Notes under the pieces: generated by a model
What the model was told of the DNA's origin: nothing
Database searches by the model: none
The model's input: only the letters and a program-made list of their open reading frames with translations
Translations under genes and position numbers: made by a program
Shown: positions 25,854 through 34,522 of the stretch, piece by piece
How the letters are laid out: each line of letters opens with the position of its first letter
Numbering within the stretch: the stretch's first letter is position 1
NCBI GenBank assembly: GCA_002344125.1
Contig: DDTQ01000011.1
Coordinates: forward strand, 765,245 to 829,244
Source of the DNA: Ignavibacteria bacterium UBA2360
GTDB taxonomy: Bacteria; Bacteroidota; Ignavibacteria; Tepidaquicellales; OLB5
DNA length: 64,000 bases
Reading direction: 5' to 3'

Positions 25854-25880
25854 AAGGGAGCTATTGCTCCCTTTTGATTT
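25854..25880 (+). terminator. intrinsic terminator of the nrf operon
   Basis: An 8-bp stem (25854-25861 with 25866-25873) with a TATT loop lies 25 bases after the nrfA stop and is followed by a short T-rich stretch. Confidence 0.8.
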
Positions 25881-25935
25881 AAATGCCGTTATATTCCAAC
25901 AGGGGAGAACTATTTTATTGTTAAACGGCATTTTT
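25881..25935. terminator. long-loop inverted repeat between convergent genes
   Basis: AAATGCCGTT (25881-25890) pairs with AACGGCATTT (25924-25933), followed by further Ts. The loop is about 33 bases. It could serve as a terminator for the minus-strand T9SS gene, whose stop is at 25952. Confidence 0.5.
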
Positions 25936-25951
25936 CCTCCTTTAGAAAAAA

Positions 25952-27220
25952 TTACTTTATCAGTATCATCTTTTTGGTATCAGAAAATGACCCTGCTGTA
26001 AGTCTGTAAAAATACGTACCACTTGGCAAATCAGACGCATCAAATTCAATTTCGTATTTACCTGCAAATAGGTTTTCCTTTACAGGAACTTTGACTTCTT
26101 TGCCAAGAATATTGTAGATCGCAAGTTTCACAAAAGATGAAAGCGGCAGGTCAAATGAGATCTTACTTGACGGATTAAAAGGGTTGGGATAATTTTGATT
26201 TAGCATGAAAACATCCGGGATTTCACTCCCTAACTGCTGAATACCCACAAATCCGCCACCGTTTTGTGTCCTGATTATAGTACCGCTGTTTCCGGCAGCA
26301 TATATATTGCTGGTATCTCTGCAAAAGATTGTTTTAAGAGCCTGAGTTGTCGGGGAGGTCTGCTCGGTCCAGTTAACCCCTCCGTTGGTTGTTTTCCGGA
26401 TAACGCCGTTTTGCCCGCAATAATAACCTGTATACACATTTGCAAAGTCTATTGCTAGCGGAATAGAAGGCAGCTGAACAGTATTCCAATTAGTGCCGCT
26501 GTTTACCGTTCTGATTAAATCACCATTGGCAGTCACAGCATATATTGTACTTGCGTTCATTACTCTTAAGTAAATGAACGAAACATCGCTTGTTAGCCCG
26601 CCAGTCATTGTATAAATGTTCTGATAGCTGGCACCGTTGTTCGTTGTTCTGTGAATATAAGAATACTGAGTATTGACAATTTGTGTATCAGAAGAAGCAA
26701 CTAACCATGTATTCATATCGTTCATATCGCATACTTTATAATCCAGCTTGGCTCCCGGTGAAACATTAAGCTGCCCCTGAAGCCAGTTTGTACCTCCGTT
26801 AGTAGTGAAACCTGCTCTTCCATCATCGCCAACAACCATACCTGTAGTTGAGTTGATGAAATCCATGTCGTAAAATCTGAAGGCGGCTGAAGTTGTCTGC
26901 GCAGTCCAGTTGTTTCCCGCATTTGTTGATTTATATATCATACCGTCAACTCCGCATAGATATGCTATATTCTGGTTGTAAGTATATACATCATTTATTT
27001 TTGTAGAGGCGCCAAGTGTTAAAGTAGTCCATGTCGAGCCATGGTCAACGGTCTTTTTAAGAAGCCCAAGATCACCGCCCGAGAATCCCCAGCTTTGATA
27101 AAAAGAAATTGAGTTGTATCCAATAGCACCACCGCTGGATACAATGTACCATTGTGAGAAAGATTGTGATGTTATCAATAGTAAAGCTGTAAGTAAAACT
27201 AAGTATTTTTTATTTTTCAT
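25952..27220 (-). CDS. T9SS-secreted Ycf48/BNR-repeat protein (cargo paired with family X copy 1)
   Basis: This 422-residue protein has a signal peptide ending at SFSQ and about six beta-propeller-type repeats of the Ycf48/BNR style (recurring TTNGGTNW, STNAGNNW, KTTNGGVNW). It ends with a C-terminal T9SS type A sorting domain from about residue 343 (LNQNYPNPFNPSSKISF ... SGTYFYRLTAGSFSDTKKMILIK). It should cross the outer membrane by T9SS and be attached or released. No enzymatic residues are apparent. Its start faces the start of family X copy 1 across 314 bases. Confidence 0.9.
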   Translation of the reverse strand: MKNKKYLVLLTALLLITSQSFSQWYIVSSGGAIGYNSISFYQSWGFSGGDLGLLKKTVDHGSTWTTLTLGASTKINDVYTYNQNIAYLCGVDGMIYKSTNAGNNWTAQTTSAAFRFYDMDFINSTTGMVVGDDGRAGFTTNGGTNWLQGQLNVSPGAKLDYKVCDMNDMNTWLVASSDTQIVNTQYSYIHRTTNNGASYQNIYTMTGGLTSDVSFIYLRVMNASTIYAVTANGDLIRTVNSGTNWNTVQLPSIPLAIDFANVYTGYYCGQNGVIRKTTNGGVNWTEQTSPTTQALKTIFCRDTSNIYAAGNSGTIIRTQNGGGFVGIQQLGSEIPDVFMLNQNYPNPFNPSSKISFDLPLSSFVKLAIYNILGKEVKVPVKENLFAGKYEIEFDASDLPSGTYFYRLTAGSFSDTKKMILIK

Positions 27221-27534
27221 TTTTTTATGGTTTAGTTTTTTAAAATAATTGTAATTGTTTTACATCTTCAAACTGTACCGGTTCCCGGAATAAAATCTGT
27301 TGTTGTGACACGCTTAAAATGATTAAGATACGTTTACGTTTGCAAAATTAGTTTTTTATTTTCAGTTGTGACAATTAATCGAATTCAGCTGGTAATAAAT
27401 AAAACCTTTGACAAATTTAACGGTCAATCGGCTCACTAATCAAAGAATAATTAGCTACTTTGTGACTTTAAAATTCAGCAATAATGTATAATATTGGTAA
27501 GAATTAATGAATAATTGTTTAATTGTGACAAGAT
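27221..27534. other. 314-base divergent promoter region with four TTGTGAC repeats
   Basis: No gene is seen. TTGTGAC occurs four times in the same orientation, starting at 27303, 27366, 27460 and 27523, with spacings of 63, 94 and 63. It lies between the starts of the T9SS cargo gene and family X copy 1 and probably holds both promoters. Confidence 0.5.
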
Positions 27535-28962
27535 ATGCAAAACAGTAAATTTATAAGCAATCTGAAACTTCTTGATAGAAAGCAGCTTGAAGAATTTGAT
27601 AAATTCATGAATTCACCTTTTTTCTTAAAGAGAAACAGTCTTCCGGCAGTATTTTACAAGATCAAAAAGTTCTATCCGCAATACAATATGACAAAACAGG
27701 AAATTTATTCTGCGGTATATCAGGGTAAACCGTATAATGATATTCTAATGAGGAAATATCTTTCGGAAATGAATAACATGCTGAATGATTATCTGGCCAT
27801 CAGTAGTTTTATGAAAGATAAAATGACATTTAGAAGCAAGTTGGTGGATAGACAAATAGAGCTTAGAAGTTTTGAAGAAGCCGCCAGGACTGCTGAAAAT
27901 ATGCTGAATGAACTTGAAAGCAGTGTTTACAGAAATGAAAAATATTATTACAATAAGTATATCTTTGAAAGATACTCTAAGACAATAAGCAACCTTATAA
28001 CTAATTTAAACCCTGATACTGACTGGAAACAGGCAATGGATGGATTCGTTAATTATTCAGCGCTTACTATGCTTCAGTTTTATTACATTATTTTAAATGA
28101 TAACAGGTTCAGAAGTGAAAAAAGCAATATTGATCTGGGCATTCTGGACGATCTCATCAAAGTATTTGAGAAGTCAGTAATACCGCAGAATCCGGCGGCA
28201 AACATTTTTTATAACCTCGTCAAATCGTTCATGTTCCCCGAAAATGAAACATATTACACAAACATTAAGTTAATGCTTGCAAAACACAATTCACTGCTTG
28301 ATGCCAATGAACTGGCCGCAATATATACTTACCTTCATAATTATTGTTTTGTGAAGGTTGACAGTGGTGATCTTAATTTTCTTAAAGAACGATTTGAGAT
28401 CGTTAACAAAGTACTCGAAAACGGATTTCATCTTAAGGATGGCTACTTTGTTCCGGATATGTTTGTTTCAATGACAAACAATGCATTGATGCTTAGGGAG
28501 TTTGATTGGGCTGAGGATTTCATAAAAAGATATAAAGATGATCTGCCGGAGGCTGAAAAGAGTGCATATGAGAATCTGGCAAATTCCGCTTTGTTCATGT
28601 TCAAAGGGGATTATGAAAAAGCGCTGAAGCATTTAAGCCGTGTAAAATTTAAAAAGTATTACGATAAATTCAAGATCAAATCTTTGAATCTTATGATATG
28701 TTATGAAGCCGGTTATTTTGAACAGGCTTTTTCTCAGGCAGATTCATTCAGACACTTTATATCAAAGTATAAAACAATAACCCCTTATTTCAGGGAACGG
28801 ACAAACAATTTTCTGAAACAGTTATTGCAATTGATGAGGTACAGACTGAAAGAAGTAAGGAATCCGGAAACGGATGATTTCAGCAGGAAACCGGCAATGT
28901 ACAGGCCTTGGCTGCTGCAAAAAATTGCAGAATCAAAGCTGACTAATGGTGCAAATAGTTAA
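27535..28962 (+). CDS. family X protein, copy 1 (unknown function, cytosolic helical)
   Basis: This 475-residue protein has no signal peptide or membrane segment. It is rich in Lys, Glu, Tyr, Phe and Leu and reads as all-helical, with a TPR-like stretch near residues 340-410 (NSALFMFKGDYEKALKHLS, then CYEAGYFEQAF). It shares with four other proteins in this window an N-terminal motif with SPFF at residues 27-30, YPQYN at 47-51 and the C-terminal DSFRHFI block. It is the most divergent of the five at its C-terminus (RPWLLQKIAESK). I do not recognise a named family. It is divergent from the T9SS cargo gene at 25952-27220, which suggests co-regulation. Confidence 0.8.
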   Translation: MQNSKFISNLKLLDRKQLEEFDKFMNSPFFLKRNSLPAVFYKIKKFYPQYNMTKQEIYSAVYQGKPYNDILMRKYLSEMNNMLNDYLAISSFMKDKMTFRSKLVDRQIELRSFEEAARTAENMLNELESSVYRNEKYYYNKYIFERYSKTISNLITNLNPDTDWKQAMDGFVNYSALTMLQFYYIILNDNRFRSEKSNIDLGILDDLIKVFEKSVIPQNPAANIFYNLVKSFMFPENETYYTNIKLMLAKHNSLLDANELAAIYTYLHNYCFVKVDSGDLNFLKERFEIVNKVLENGFHLKDGYFVPDMFVSMTNNALMLREFDWAEDFIKRYKDDLPEAEKSAYENLANSALFMFKGDYEKALKHLSRVKFKKYYDKFKIKSLNLMICYEAGYFEQAFSQADSFRHFISKYKTITPYFRERTNNFLKQLLQLMRYRLKEVRNPETDDFSRKPAMYRPWLLQKIAESKLTNGANS

Positions 28963-29031
28963 ATTACACAAATAAAGGCATATCAAAACCACGGGAAAAG
29001 TAGTAATTTAGAGGCGGAGGTTAATAATATT

Positions 29032-29481
29032 ATGGTAGAAATTAACACAGTTTATCAGGGCGGTTTACATTGCAAAGCAATTCATAAACCAAGCGGAGTT
29101 ACAATTGAAACGGACGCGCCGGTTGATAACCGCGGCAAAGGCGAGAGTTTTTCACCCACTGATCTTCTTGCAACATCTCTTGGGGTATGTTACTTAACCA
29201 CAATGGGCGTTGCCGCTGAAGATAGAGGTATAGATCTTAAAGGGGCAACCTGCAGGGTTGAAAAGCATATGAGCTCTGATGCCCCGCGCAGAATAATAAG
29301 GCTTGTTGCTGAGATAAATTTTCCTGCAGGGATACCGTTTGATAAACGCGGAATTCTGGAAGCTGTTGCGCTTCACTGCCCGGTATCAAAGAGTATCAGC
29401 GCTGATATTGATGTGGACCTTAAACTTCACTTTCCGGATGGCCAGGATATGGAAGAACATACACATCATAAAGAAGGCTGA
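29032..29481 (+). CDS. OsmC family protein
   Basis: This 149-residue OsmC-like protein has the reactive Cys pair in LLATSLGVCYLTTMG (Cys about 58) and ALHCPVSKS (Cys about 121). The VDNRGKGESFSPTDL segment is typical of the OsmC/YhfA branch. These proteins reduce organic peroxides or bind small thiols. The C-terminal His/Glu-rich tail (EEHTHHKEG) is unusual and could bind metal. A GGAGG sequence lies upstream. It sits alone between family X copy 1 and the convergent PAP2 gene, and their stop codons abut. Confidence 0.88.
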   Translation: MVEINTVYQGGLHCKAIHKPSGVTIETDAPVDNRGKGESFSPTDLLATSLGVCYLTTMGVAAEDRGIDLKGATCRVEKHMSSDAPRRIIRLVAEINFPAGIPFDKRGILEAVALHCPVSKSISADIDVDLKLHFPDGQDMEEHTHHKEG

Positions 29482-30390
29482 TCAAACTTTAGTTTTGTTG
29501 ATAAGTTTGCCGGCAAAGTAAATACTTATTGCCGCAACGGGCAATGAGCCGATCAGATCTATCAGGTAATGCTGGCGAAGGTAAACGGTGGCAACTGCCA
29601 GCAATGCCCCTACAGGCATTGCGGCGAACCAGAAATATCTTCTTTTGTATTTAAACGCAAAATAGTTTGTGATCAGAATTATCGCAAAATGCATACTGGG
29701 AAAAGTATTCCGCACGAATGATTCCTTTAAATACTTTGCAAGATTTTCGAGGTAAGTGTTAGTCAGAGGAGAGAGTCCCTGTAAAGGAACAGTATAATTT
29801 TCAGGGAATGCAATATCGGGTCCCGCCGCAGGCAATACAATATAAAAAACAAATGCTCCATACCACCCTATGACTATAGCAAAGAGATAGTTTCTGGCAT
29901 TGGCAAATGCGGCAGTATCTTTGCTGAAATATAACAGCACAAAAGTTAAAGTTGGGAATATGTAATAAGAAAAATATGATAGGGTTAGTATTTCAGTTAT
30001 TGTTTTGCTAACATAAGGCTCAAACCAGCGCGTGATATCAAAACCAAACACTGAGTAATCCCATTTTAACAGCAGGGTATCATAGTCAGTTGGACTAATG
30101 ACATGCACGAATACCTGGAAAGCGCTGAAGATAATTCCATACAGGGGAATGTGAATATAACTTCTCAGGAATTTAAGTGTTTTAGAGGGTGAGCTTTTTT
30201 GGTAAACCGCAAGAAATGAAAAAACAAACAGTGATATTACGGGAGCTAAAAGAGAGGAAGTATCTTTAACCAACCCCATGCCTATGCAATACGCAAGAAT
30301 AAATATTGTGACTCCGGAAAATGCCAATGCAATGATATCTTCAGGGTACAGCTTGTTGAAAACAGATGGATTAAACTTTGGGTTTTCCAA
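29482..30390 (-). CDS. PAP2-superfamily membrane phosphatase/phosphotransferase
   Basis: This 302-residue integral membrane protein has about seven hydrophobic segments. The PAP2 catalytic core is at the C-terminal half: NTFPSMHFAI (around residue 228) and TVYLRQHYLIDLIGS (around residue 271), supplying the conserved Ser-x-x-His and Arg/His...Asp residues. The arrangement resembles the Aur1/inositol-phosphotransferase-like PAP2 branch, which handles lipid head groups. It follows the GlmU-like nucleotidyltransferase by one base, suggesting a shared pathway for an activated head group or sugar. That link is inference. Confidence 0.82.
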   Translation of the reverse strand: MENPKFNPSVFNKLYPEDIIALAFSGVTIFILAYCIGMGLVKDTSSLLAPVISLFVFSFLAVYQKSSPSKTLKFLRSYIHIPLYGIIFSAFQVFVHVISPTDYDTLLLKWDYSVFGFDITRWFEPYVSKTITEILTLSYFSYYIFPTLTFVLLYFSKDTAAFANARNYLFAIVIGWYGAFVFYIVLPAAGPDIAFPENYTVPLQGLSPLTNTYLENLAKYLKESFVRNTFPSMHFAIILITNYFAFKYKRRYFWFAAMPVGALLAVATVYLRQHYLIDLIGSLPVAAISIYFAGKLINKTKV

Positions 30391-30391
30391 T

Positions 30392-31240
30392 TCAGGCTCT
30401 TGAATTCAGAGAATCTTCCATTTCCTTCAACTGCTCAATTGAATTCACGCCGGTCACTTCCAGCTCATCATTGGTTACAACTGTGCCTGTTTTTTCTTTG
30501 GGTATGAAGCGGAAAATATCAGTGAGATAATACTCTTTCTGGTTATTTTCAGGGGATATTTTCGATAGCGCATCAAATAATACTTTTGAATTTACAATGT
30601 ATATGGCGGGATTTATTTCTTTGATCTGCTTTTGCTCTGCAGTCGCGTCTTTTTCTTCTACTATGCCGGTGAAGTTACCTTCTGAGTCGCGAACGATCCT
30701 TCCGTAACCGTAGGAGTTTTCAAAAACCGTGGTTAGTAATGTAGCATTATTACCGGCTGAAAAATGTTCATTGATAAGCCGTTCAACTGTCTCAAACTTC
30801 AACAGCGGCACATCGCCAGATAAGATAAGGATCTCTCCATCAAAATCTTTCAACAGCTCCGCAGTTTGTATTACCGCATGACCGGTGCCAAGCTGCTCAG
30901 CCTGTACGGCATATTTAATTTCCTTTCCCGGAAATTTACCATCAAGGAAATTTATTACCTGCTCTCTGTGGTGACCCACTATTGGCACAACAAGATCAGC
31001 GTTCACCCTGAACGCAAGCTCAACAACATAATCAATCATCGGGCGCGAGTTTATTTCAAACATTACCTTTGGTTTATCGGGACTCTTCATTCTTTTGCCA
31101 AGTCCGGCAGCAAGAATTGCTACAGCAAGCTTTTCGTTCATATCTCCTTCAGTATCTTTAACTTTTTTCATAAGCTCCGCCAGCTTATTTTCCAGGAAAG
31201 CGGATTTTTTGTTGTTAAAATCAGTATCGGTTATGGGCAT
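30392..31240 (-). CDS. GlmU-like nucleotidyltransferase without the acetyltransferase domain
   Basis: The core from residue 34 on is a sugar-phosphate nucleotidyltransferase with the signature LAAGLGKRMKSPDKPKVM, AEQLGTGHAV and SGDVPLL motifs of the GlmU uridyltransferase domain. The left-handed beta-helix that completes full GlmU is absent (282 residues against about 450). It could make UDP-GlcNAc or another NDP-sugar. The start is uncertain: Met1 lacks a Shine-Dalgarno sequence, while Met24 (31171) is preceded by GGCGGAG and Met34 (31141) by AAGGAG, though the latter is only 2 bases away. It lies 1 base upstream of the PAP2 gene. Confidence 0.83.
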   Translation of the reverse strand: MPITDTDFNNKKSAFLENKLAELMKKVKDTEGDMNEKLAVAILAAGLGKRMKSPDKPKVMFEINSRPMIDYVVELAFRVNADLVVPIVGHHREQVINFLDGKFPGKEIKYAVQAEQLGTGHAVIQTAELLKDFDGEILILSGDVPLLKFETVERLINEHFSAGNNATLLTTVFENSYGYGRIVRDSEGNFTGIVEEKDATAEQKQIKEINPAIYIVNSKVLFDALSKISPENNQKEYYLTDIFRFIPKEKTGTVVTNDELEVTGVNSIEQLKEMEDSLNSRA

Positions 31241-31294
31241 AATTCAGAATTAATAATTTTTTTCGGCGGGTGTTGAGTACGAGTGTTATAATAT

Positions 31295-31654
31295 TTATTG
31301 GTTTTTGAATTTGAGAAGATATTCCTTTGATTTATTCCGCCAGCCGGCTTGTGATTCGTAATCAACAAAATATATCTTCAGGTCAGCCTGTGATTCATAG
31401 TCAACGAAATACAATTTGAAATCCGCCTGGCTTTCATAGGATACATTGTACCACAAACCATCTTTGTTCGCCTGTGATTCGTAATTCACCATAAATACTT
31501 TAAGATCAGCCTGCGATTCATAAGATACCACATAGACTTTTATATCAGCCTGCGATTCATACGAAACCTTATACATTTTCTGGGCAAAAATCGAACTTGC
31601 TGAGAGAATAAGCAGAGCAGCAAAGAGAATTATATTTTTTTTCATTGTGATCAA
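31295..31654 (-). CDS. secreted protein made of YESQA repeats (DUF6150-like)
   Basis: After a signal peptide (ending SIFAQ; the best start is probably Met4 at 31645) the mature ~90 residues are six copies of a 12-15-residue unit built on YESQA(D/N/G), for example VVSYESQADLKV and FVDYESQADLKI. The closing copy reads YESQAGWRNKSKEYLL. Each unit is a predicted short strand pair, so the whole is likely a small repetitive beta structure. It resembles DUF6150 proteins as I remember them. Function is unknown. It begins 2 bases after panD ends, an odd companion for a pantothenate gene. Confidence 0.82.
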   Translation of the reverse strand: MITMKKNIILFAALLILSASSIFAQKMYKVSYESQADIKVYVVSYESQADLKVFMVNYESQANKDGLWYNVSYESQADFKLYFVDYESQADLKIYFVDYESQAGWRNKSKEYLLKFKNQ

Positions 31655-31656
31655 AG

Positions 31657-32037
31657 TTAAACTTCAAGGATCTCGTTTGTGTGTTTGATATCTTTTATCT
31701 TGTTATCTTTATCCATTAAAATGATAGTAGGCTTAAAGGTTTTAAGCTCTTCTTCGTTGTAGTTAGCGTATGTAATAATTATGATATGATCGCCAACAGC
31801 GGCATTTCTTGCCGCAGCGCCGTTAATACAAATTACGCCGCTTCTGCGTTTGCCTTCAATGGCGTAGCTTTCAAACCTAGAACCGTTGTTAATATTCACC
31901 ACCTGGATCTTTTCATACGGTAATATATCCGCTGCATCCAGCAAGTCCGCATCAATAGTAACGCTGCCTTCATAATAAAGCTCTGCCTGGGTAACTGTTG
32001 CCCGGTGAAGCTTTGATTTACACATTATTCTTTCCAT
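31657..32037 (-). CDS. panD: aspartate 1-decarboxylase
   Basis: PanD makes beta-alanine for pantothenate. The 126-residue proenzyme has the family opening (CKSKLHRATVTQAELYYEGS) with the self-cleavage site Gly24-Ser25, where Ser25 becomes the pyruvoyl group. Tyr in ILPYEKIQVVNINNGSRFESY and NGAAAR follow as usual. It is the gene after panC on the same strand, completing the beta-alanine to pantothenate step. The start fits because it puts Gly-Ser at the canonical 24-25 position. Confidence 0.96.
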   Translation of the reverse strand: MERIMCKSKLHRATVTQAELYYEGSVTIDADLLDAADILPYEKIQVVNINNGSRFESYAIEGKRRSGVICINGAAARNAAVGDHIIIITYANYNEEELKTFKPTIILMDKDNKIKDIKHTNEILEV

Positions 32038-32086
32038 GTTTTGGTACCTCTTTCTATTACCTTAAAAATCCAGTATGAATACAAAA

Positions 32087-32953
32087 TTAACGCTTAATTA
32101 CAATATTATCAATTAACCTTACTTTGCCAAATCTTACCGCCAAACTTACCAAAATTTTGCTGTTTTTGGCATTTTTGAGCGAACTAATCTCCCTTAGTGT
32201 TTCGTAATCATTAAACGAAATATAATCAATTTTTGTTGCAGTCTTTCTGGATTTAATGAGTTTGCTCATTTGCCCATGAAGGAAGGCTATATCTTTATTG
32301 TAGTTTTCAAGTTCAAGTTTGCGTTTCGCGAATTGCAAAGCCCTGTAAAGAAACGGTGCATCTTCACGCTGCTCTTTTGTGAGGTAAACATTCCTCGAGC
32401 TCATTGCCAGACCGTCCGCTTCGCGGACTGTTTGCAGCACTTTTATCTTAGTATTAACATTAAGGTCCCTTACCATCTTTGAAATTACCGCAGCCTGCTG
32501 CGCATCTTTTTGCCCGAAAACCGAAAAGTGAGGCTGCACTATATTTAACAGTTTTAGTACAATAGTTGTAACACCTTTAAAATGACCGGGTCTTATTTTA
32601 CCTTCAAGTCCATCGGTCAGCTTTTCAACAATTGCGTAGGTTGAGTAGCCTTCCGGGTACATCATTTCATTGGAAGGATAAAAAATGTAATCAACACCCC
32701 CCTTGCGGCAGAGCATTTCATCTCGTATAAAATCACGGGGATATCTTGAGAGATCTTCATTGGGTGCAAATTGCAGGGGATTTACATAAATACTCACAAA
32801 CACTATATCAGCTTTTTTGCGGGCTTCTCTTATTAAGGATAAATGTCCGTTATGCAGATACCCCATAGTGGGCACAAAACCTATAACTTTGTTTTTAATT
32901 CTTAACTGAGTTGTAAGTTTCTGCGCTGATGCAATTGTGCGGAGTATCTTCAT
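32087..32953 (-). CDS. panC: pantothenate synthetase
   Basis: PanC joins pantoate and beta-alanine using ATP. The 288-residue protein has the nucleotidyl-transferase motif PTMGYLHNGHLSLI (residues about 29-42), FVSIYVNPLQF, FGQKDAQQAAVI and the KMSK-like loop AMSSRNVYLT. Length and motif order are standard. It is followed by panD. panB is not in the window. Confidence 0.96.
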   Translation of the reverse strand: MKILRTIASAQKLTTQLRIKNKVIGFVPTMGYLHNGHLSLIREARKKADIVFVSIYVNPLQFAPNEDLSRYPRDFIRDEMLCRKGGVDYIFYPSNEMMYPEGYSTYAIVEKLTDGLEGKIRPGHFKGVTTIVLKLLNIVQPHFSVFGQKDAQQAAVISKMVRDLNVNTKIKVLQTVREADGLAMSSRNVYLTKEQREDAPFLYRALQFAKRKLELENYNKDIAFLHGQMSKLIKSRKTATKIDYISFNDYETLREISSLKNAKNSKILVSLAVRFGKVRLIDNIVIKR

Positions 32954-32987
32954 TTAACAGGATGTATTGTTATTTGGTTTACCGCCG

Positions 32988-33830
32988 CTATTTATCATGC
33001 ATGTAAACCATAAACTGGTACAGTTTTTCTTTGAGATCTTTGCGGTTCACAACGCAATCCAGGAAACCATGCTCCTGGACAAACTCAGCGTGCTGGAAAC
33101 CTTTGGGGAGATCCTTACCGGTAGCCTGTCTTACAACCCTTGGACCGGCAAAGCCAATTAATGCATCGGGTTCAGCAATGTTTACATCGCCAAGCATTGA
33201 AAAGCTTGCCGAGGCTCCGCCTGTTGTAGGATCGGTTAAAACTGAAATATACGGTAATTTATGTTCTGCCAGTTTGGCAAGCCAGGCAGATGATTTTGCA
33301 AGCTGCATAAGTGAAATAGCTGCTTCCATCATTCTTGCCCCGCCTGATTTTGAAATTATGATAAACGGGCATTTTTCTTTGATAGCTTTCTGTATCCCGC
33401 GCGCGATCTTTTCGCCAACTACTGAACCCATAGAGCCGCCGATGAATTTGAAATCCATTGCGCTGATAACACATTCTTTTCCGTTTATTTCTCCAATTGC
33501 ATTACGGATAGCATCATAAAGACCGGTTTGTTTAATTGTATCGCTAATCCTGTCTTTATATTTTTTGGTATCAACAAAATCAAGGGGATCTTTTGAAGTA
33601 ACTTTGCGGTCAAGCTCCTTAAACTCGCTGTTATCAAAGAGAATTTTAAAATATTCTTCGCTTCCGATACGAAAATGATAGTCGCACTTCGTGCAGAGGT
33701 AGAAGTTATTTTCCCACTGTTTTTTGTGCATGATCTCATCACACTTAGGACATTTTATCCAGTGTCCTTCACCAAGCTCTTTTTTTTCCTGTGTAGCTAT
33801 ATTCTGTTTTGTTCTCTTAAACCAGGCCAT
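32988..33830 (-). CDS. accD: acetyl-CoA carboxylase carboxyltransferase subunit beta
   Basis: AccD is half of the carboxyltransferase that makes malonyl-CoA for fatty acid synthesis. The 280-residue protein has the N-terminal zinc ribbon (Cys27, Cys30, Cys46, Cys49) and the crotonase-like carboxyltransferase core with GGSMGSVVGEKI, SKSGGARMMEAA and VLTDPTTGGASASF. The partner accA is not in the window. It lies between tsaB and panC in a co-directional run with gaps of about 30 bases. Confidence 0.96.
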   Translation of the reverse strand: MAWFKRTKQNIATQEKKELGEGHWIKCPKCDEIMHKKQWENNFYLCTKCDYHFRIGSEEYFKILFDNSEFKELDRKVTSKDPLDFVDTKKYKDRISDTIKQTGLYDAIRNAIGEINGKECVISAMDFKFIGGSMGSVVGEKIARGIQKAIKEKCPFIIISKSGGARMMEAAISLMQLAKSSAWLAKLAEHKLPYISVLTDPTTGGASASFSMLGDVNIAEPDALIGFAGPRVVRQATGKDLPKGFQHAEFVQEHGFLDCVVNRKDLKEKLYQFMVYMHDK

Positions 33831-33859
33831 CTTATATTCACTGTAAAATTACTAAATAA

Positions 33860-34522
33860 TTACACCCTTTTAAAATTAAAATCTTTCAAGTATAGCGGTT
33901 CAGCTTTTGCGGAATCAACCAATTCACCGCATTTGAATTTTTCTTCAGCCAACTTGCCGAATGAGTCGGCTTCGTTTTTCAGATTTTTAACATTAATATA
34001 CTCAAAATAACAATGTTTTAATTGAGTTTCATCGTCAAAATCTCCCACAATAATAGTATCATTTTGAAGCGTTTTGATCAGGTTTTCGAGTGTATCAGAG
34101 CCTTTTGGGGTTATTTCGCCATTTTGATAAACAGCAAAGTAATATTCCGGCAGTTTTGCTTCAATAATGATACAATATGTTAAGTCTGTTTGGATCTCAT
34201 TAAGCCTGGCAAAGGTTAGCTCGAAATTATTTATCGGGATTAACTTTTTCTCCAGCCCGAACGCAAGACCTTTTGCCAGCGAAAGTCCCACCCGTATGCC
34301 GGTAAAGGAACCGGGTCCTGCCGCTACTGCAATTGCTTCAATGTTTTCAAAATTATTCTCAACTGAAAGCTTATCAAGGCAGTGGATGAGTTTATCCGGT
34401 GCTTTTCCCGGTTTAATCGTTGTATCAGAAAATTCTGAAGCGAACACAACTTTCGTGTTCCCATTTTCAGAAAGCGCGGCGAAGGCATTTTTATCAGTTG
34501 AATTTATCAGCAGCAGTTTCAC
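33860..34522 (-). CDS. tsaB: tRNA threonylcarbamoyladenosine biosynthesis protein TsaB
   Basis: TsaB is the inactive TsaD-like partner needed for t6A37 modification of tRNAs that read ANN codons. The 220-residue ASKHA-fold protein has the N-terminal LLINSTDKN strand and the family hallmark VAAGPGSFTGIRVGLSLAKGLAFG. Its ATG overlaps the end of tsaE by 4 bases, so the two are translationally coupled and belong to the same complex. tsaD is not in the window. Confidence 0.93.
   Translation of the reverse strand: MKLLLINSTDKNAFAALSENGNTKVVFASEFSDTTIKPGKAPDKLIHCLDKLSVENNFENIEAIAVAAGPGSFTGIRVGLSLAKGLAFGLEKKLIPINNFELTFARLNEIQTDLTYCIIIEAKLPEYYFAVYQNGEITPKGSDTLENLIKTLQNDTIIVGDFDDETQLKHCYFEYINVKNLKNEADSFGKLAEEKFKCGELVDSAKAEPLYLKDFNFKRV

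Noticed and set aside
27303..27530. CRISPR-like array from repeated TTGTGAC
   Set aside because: The repeat unit is only seven bases, spacing is irregular and no cas gene is present.
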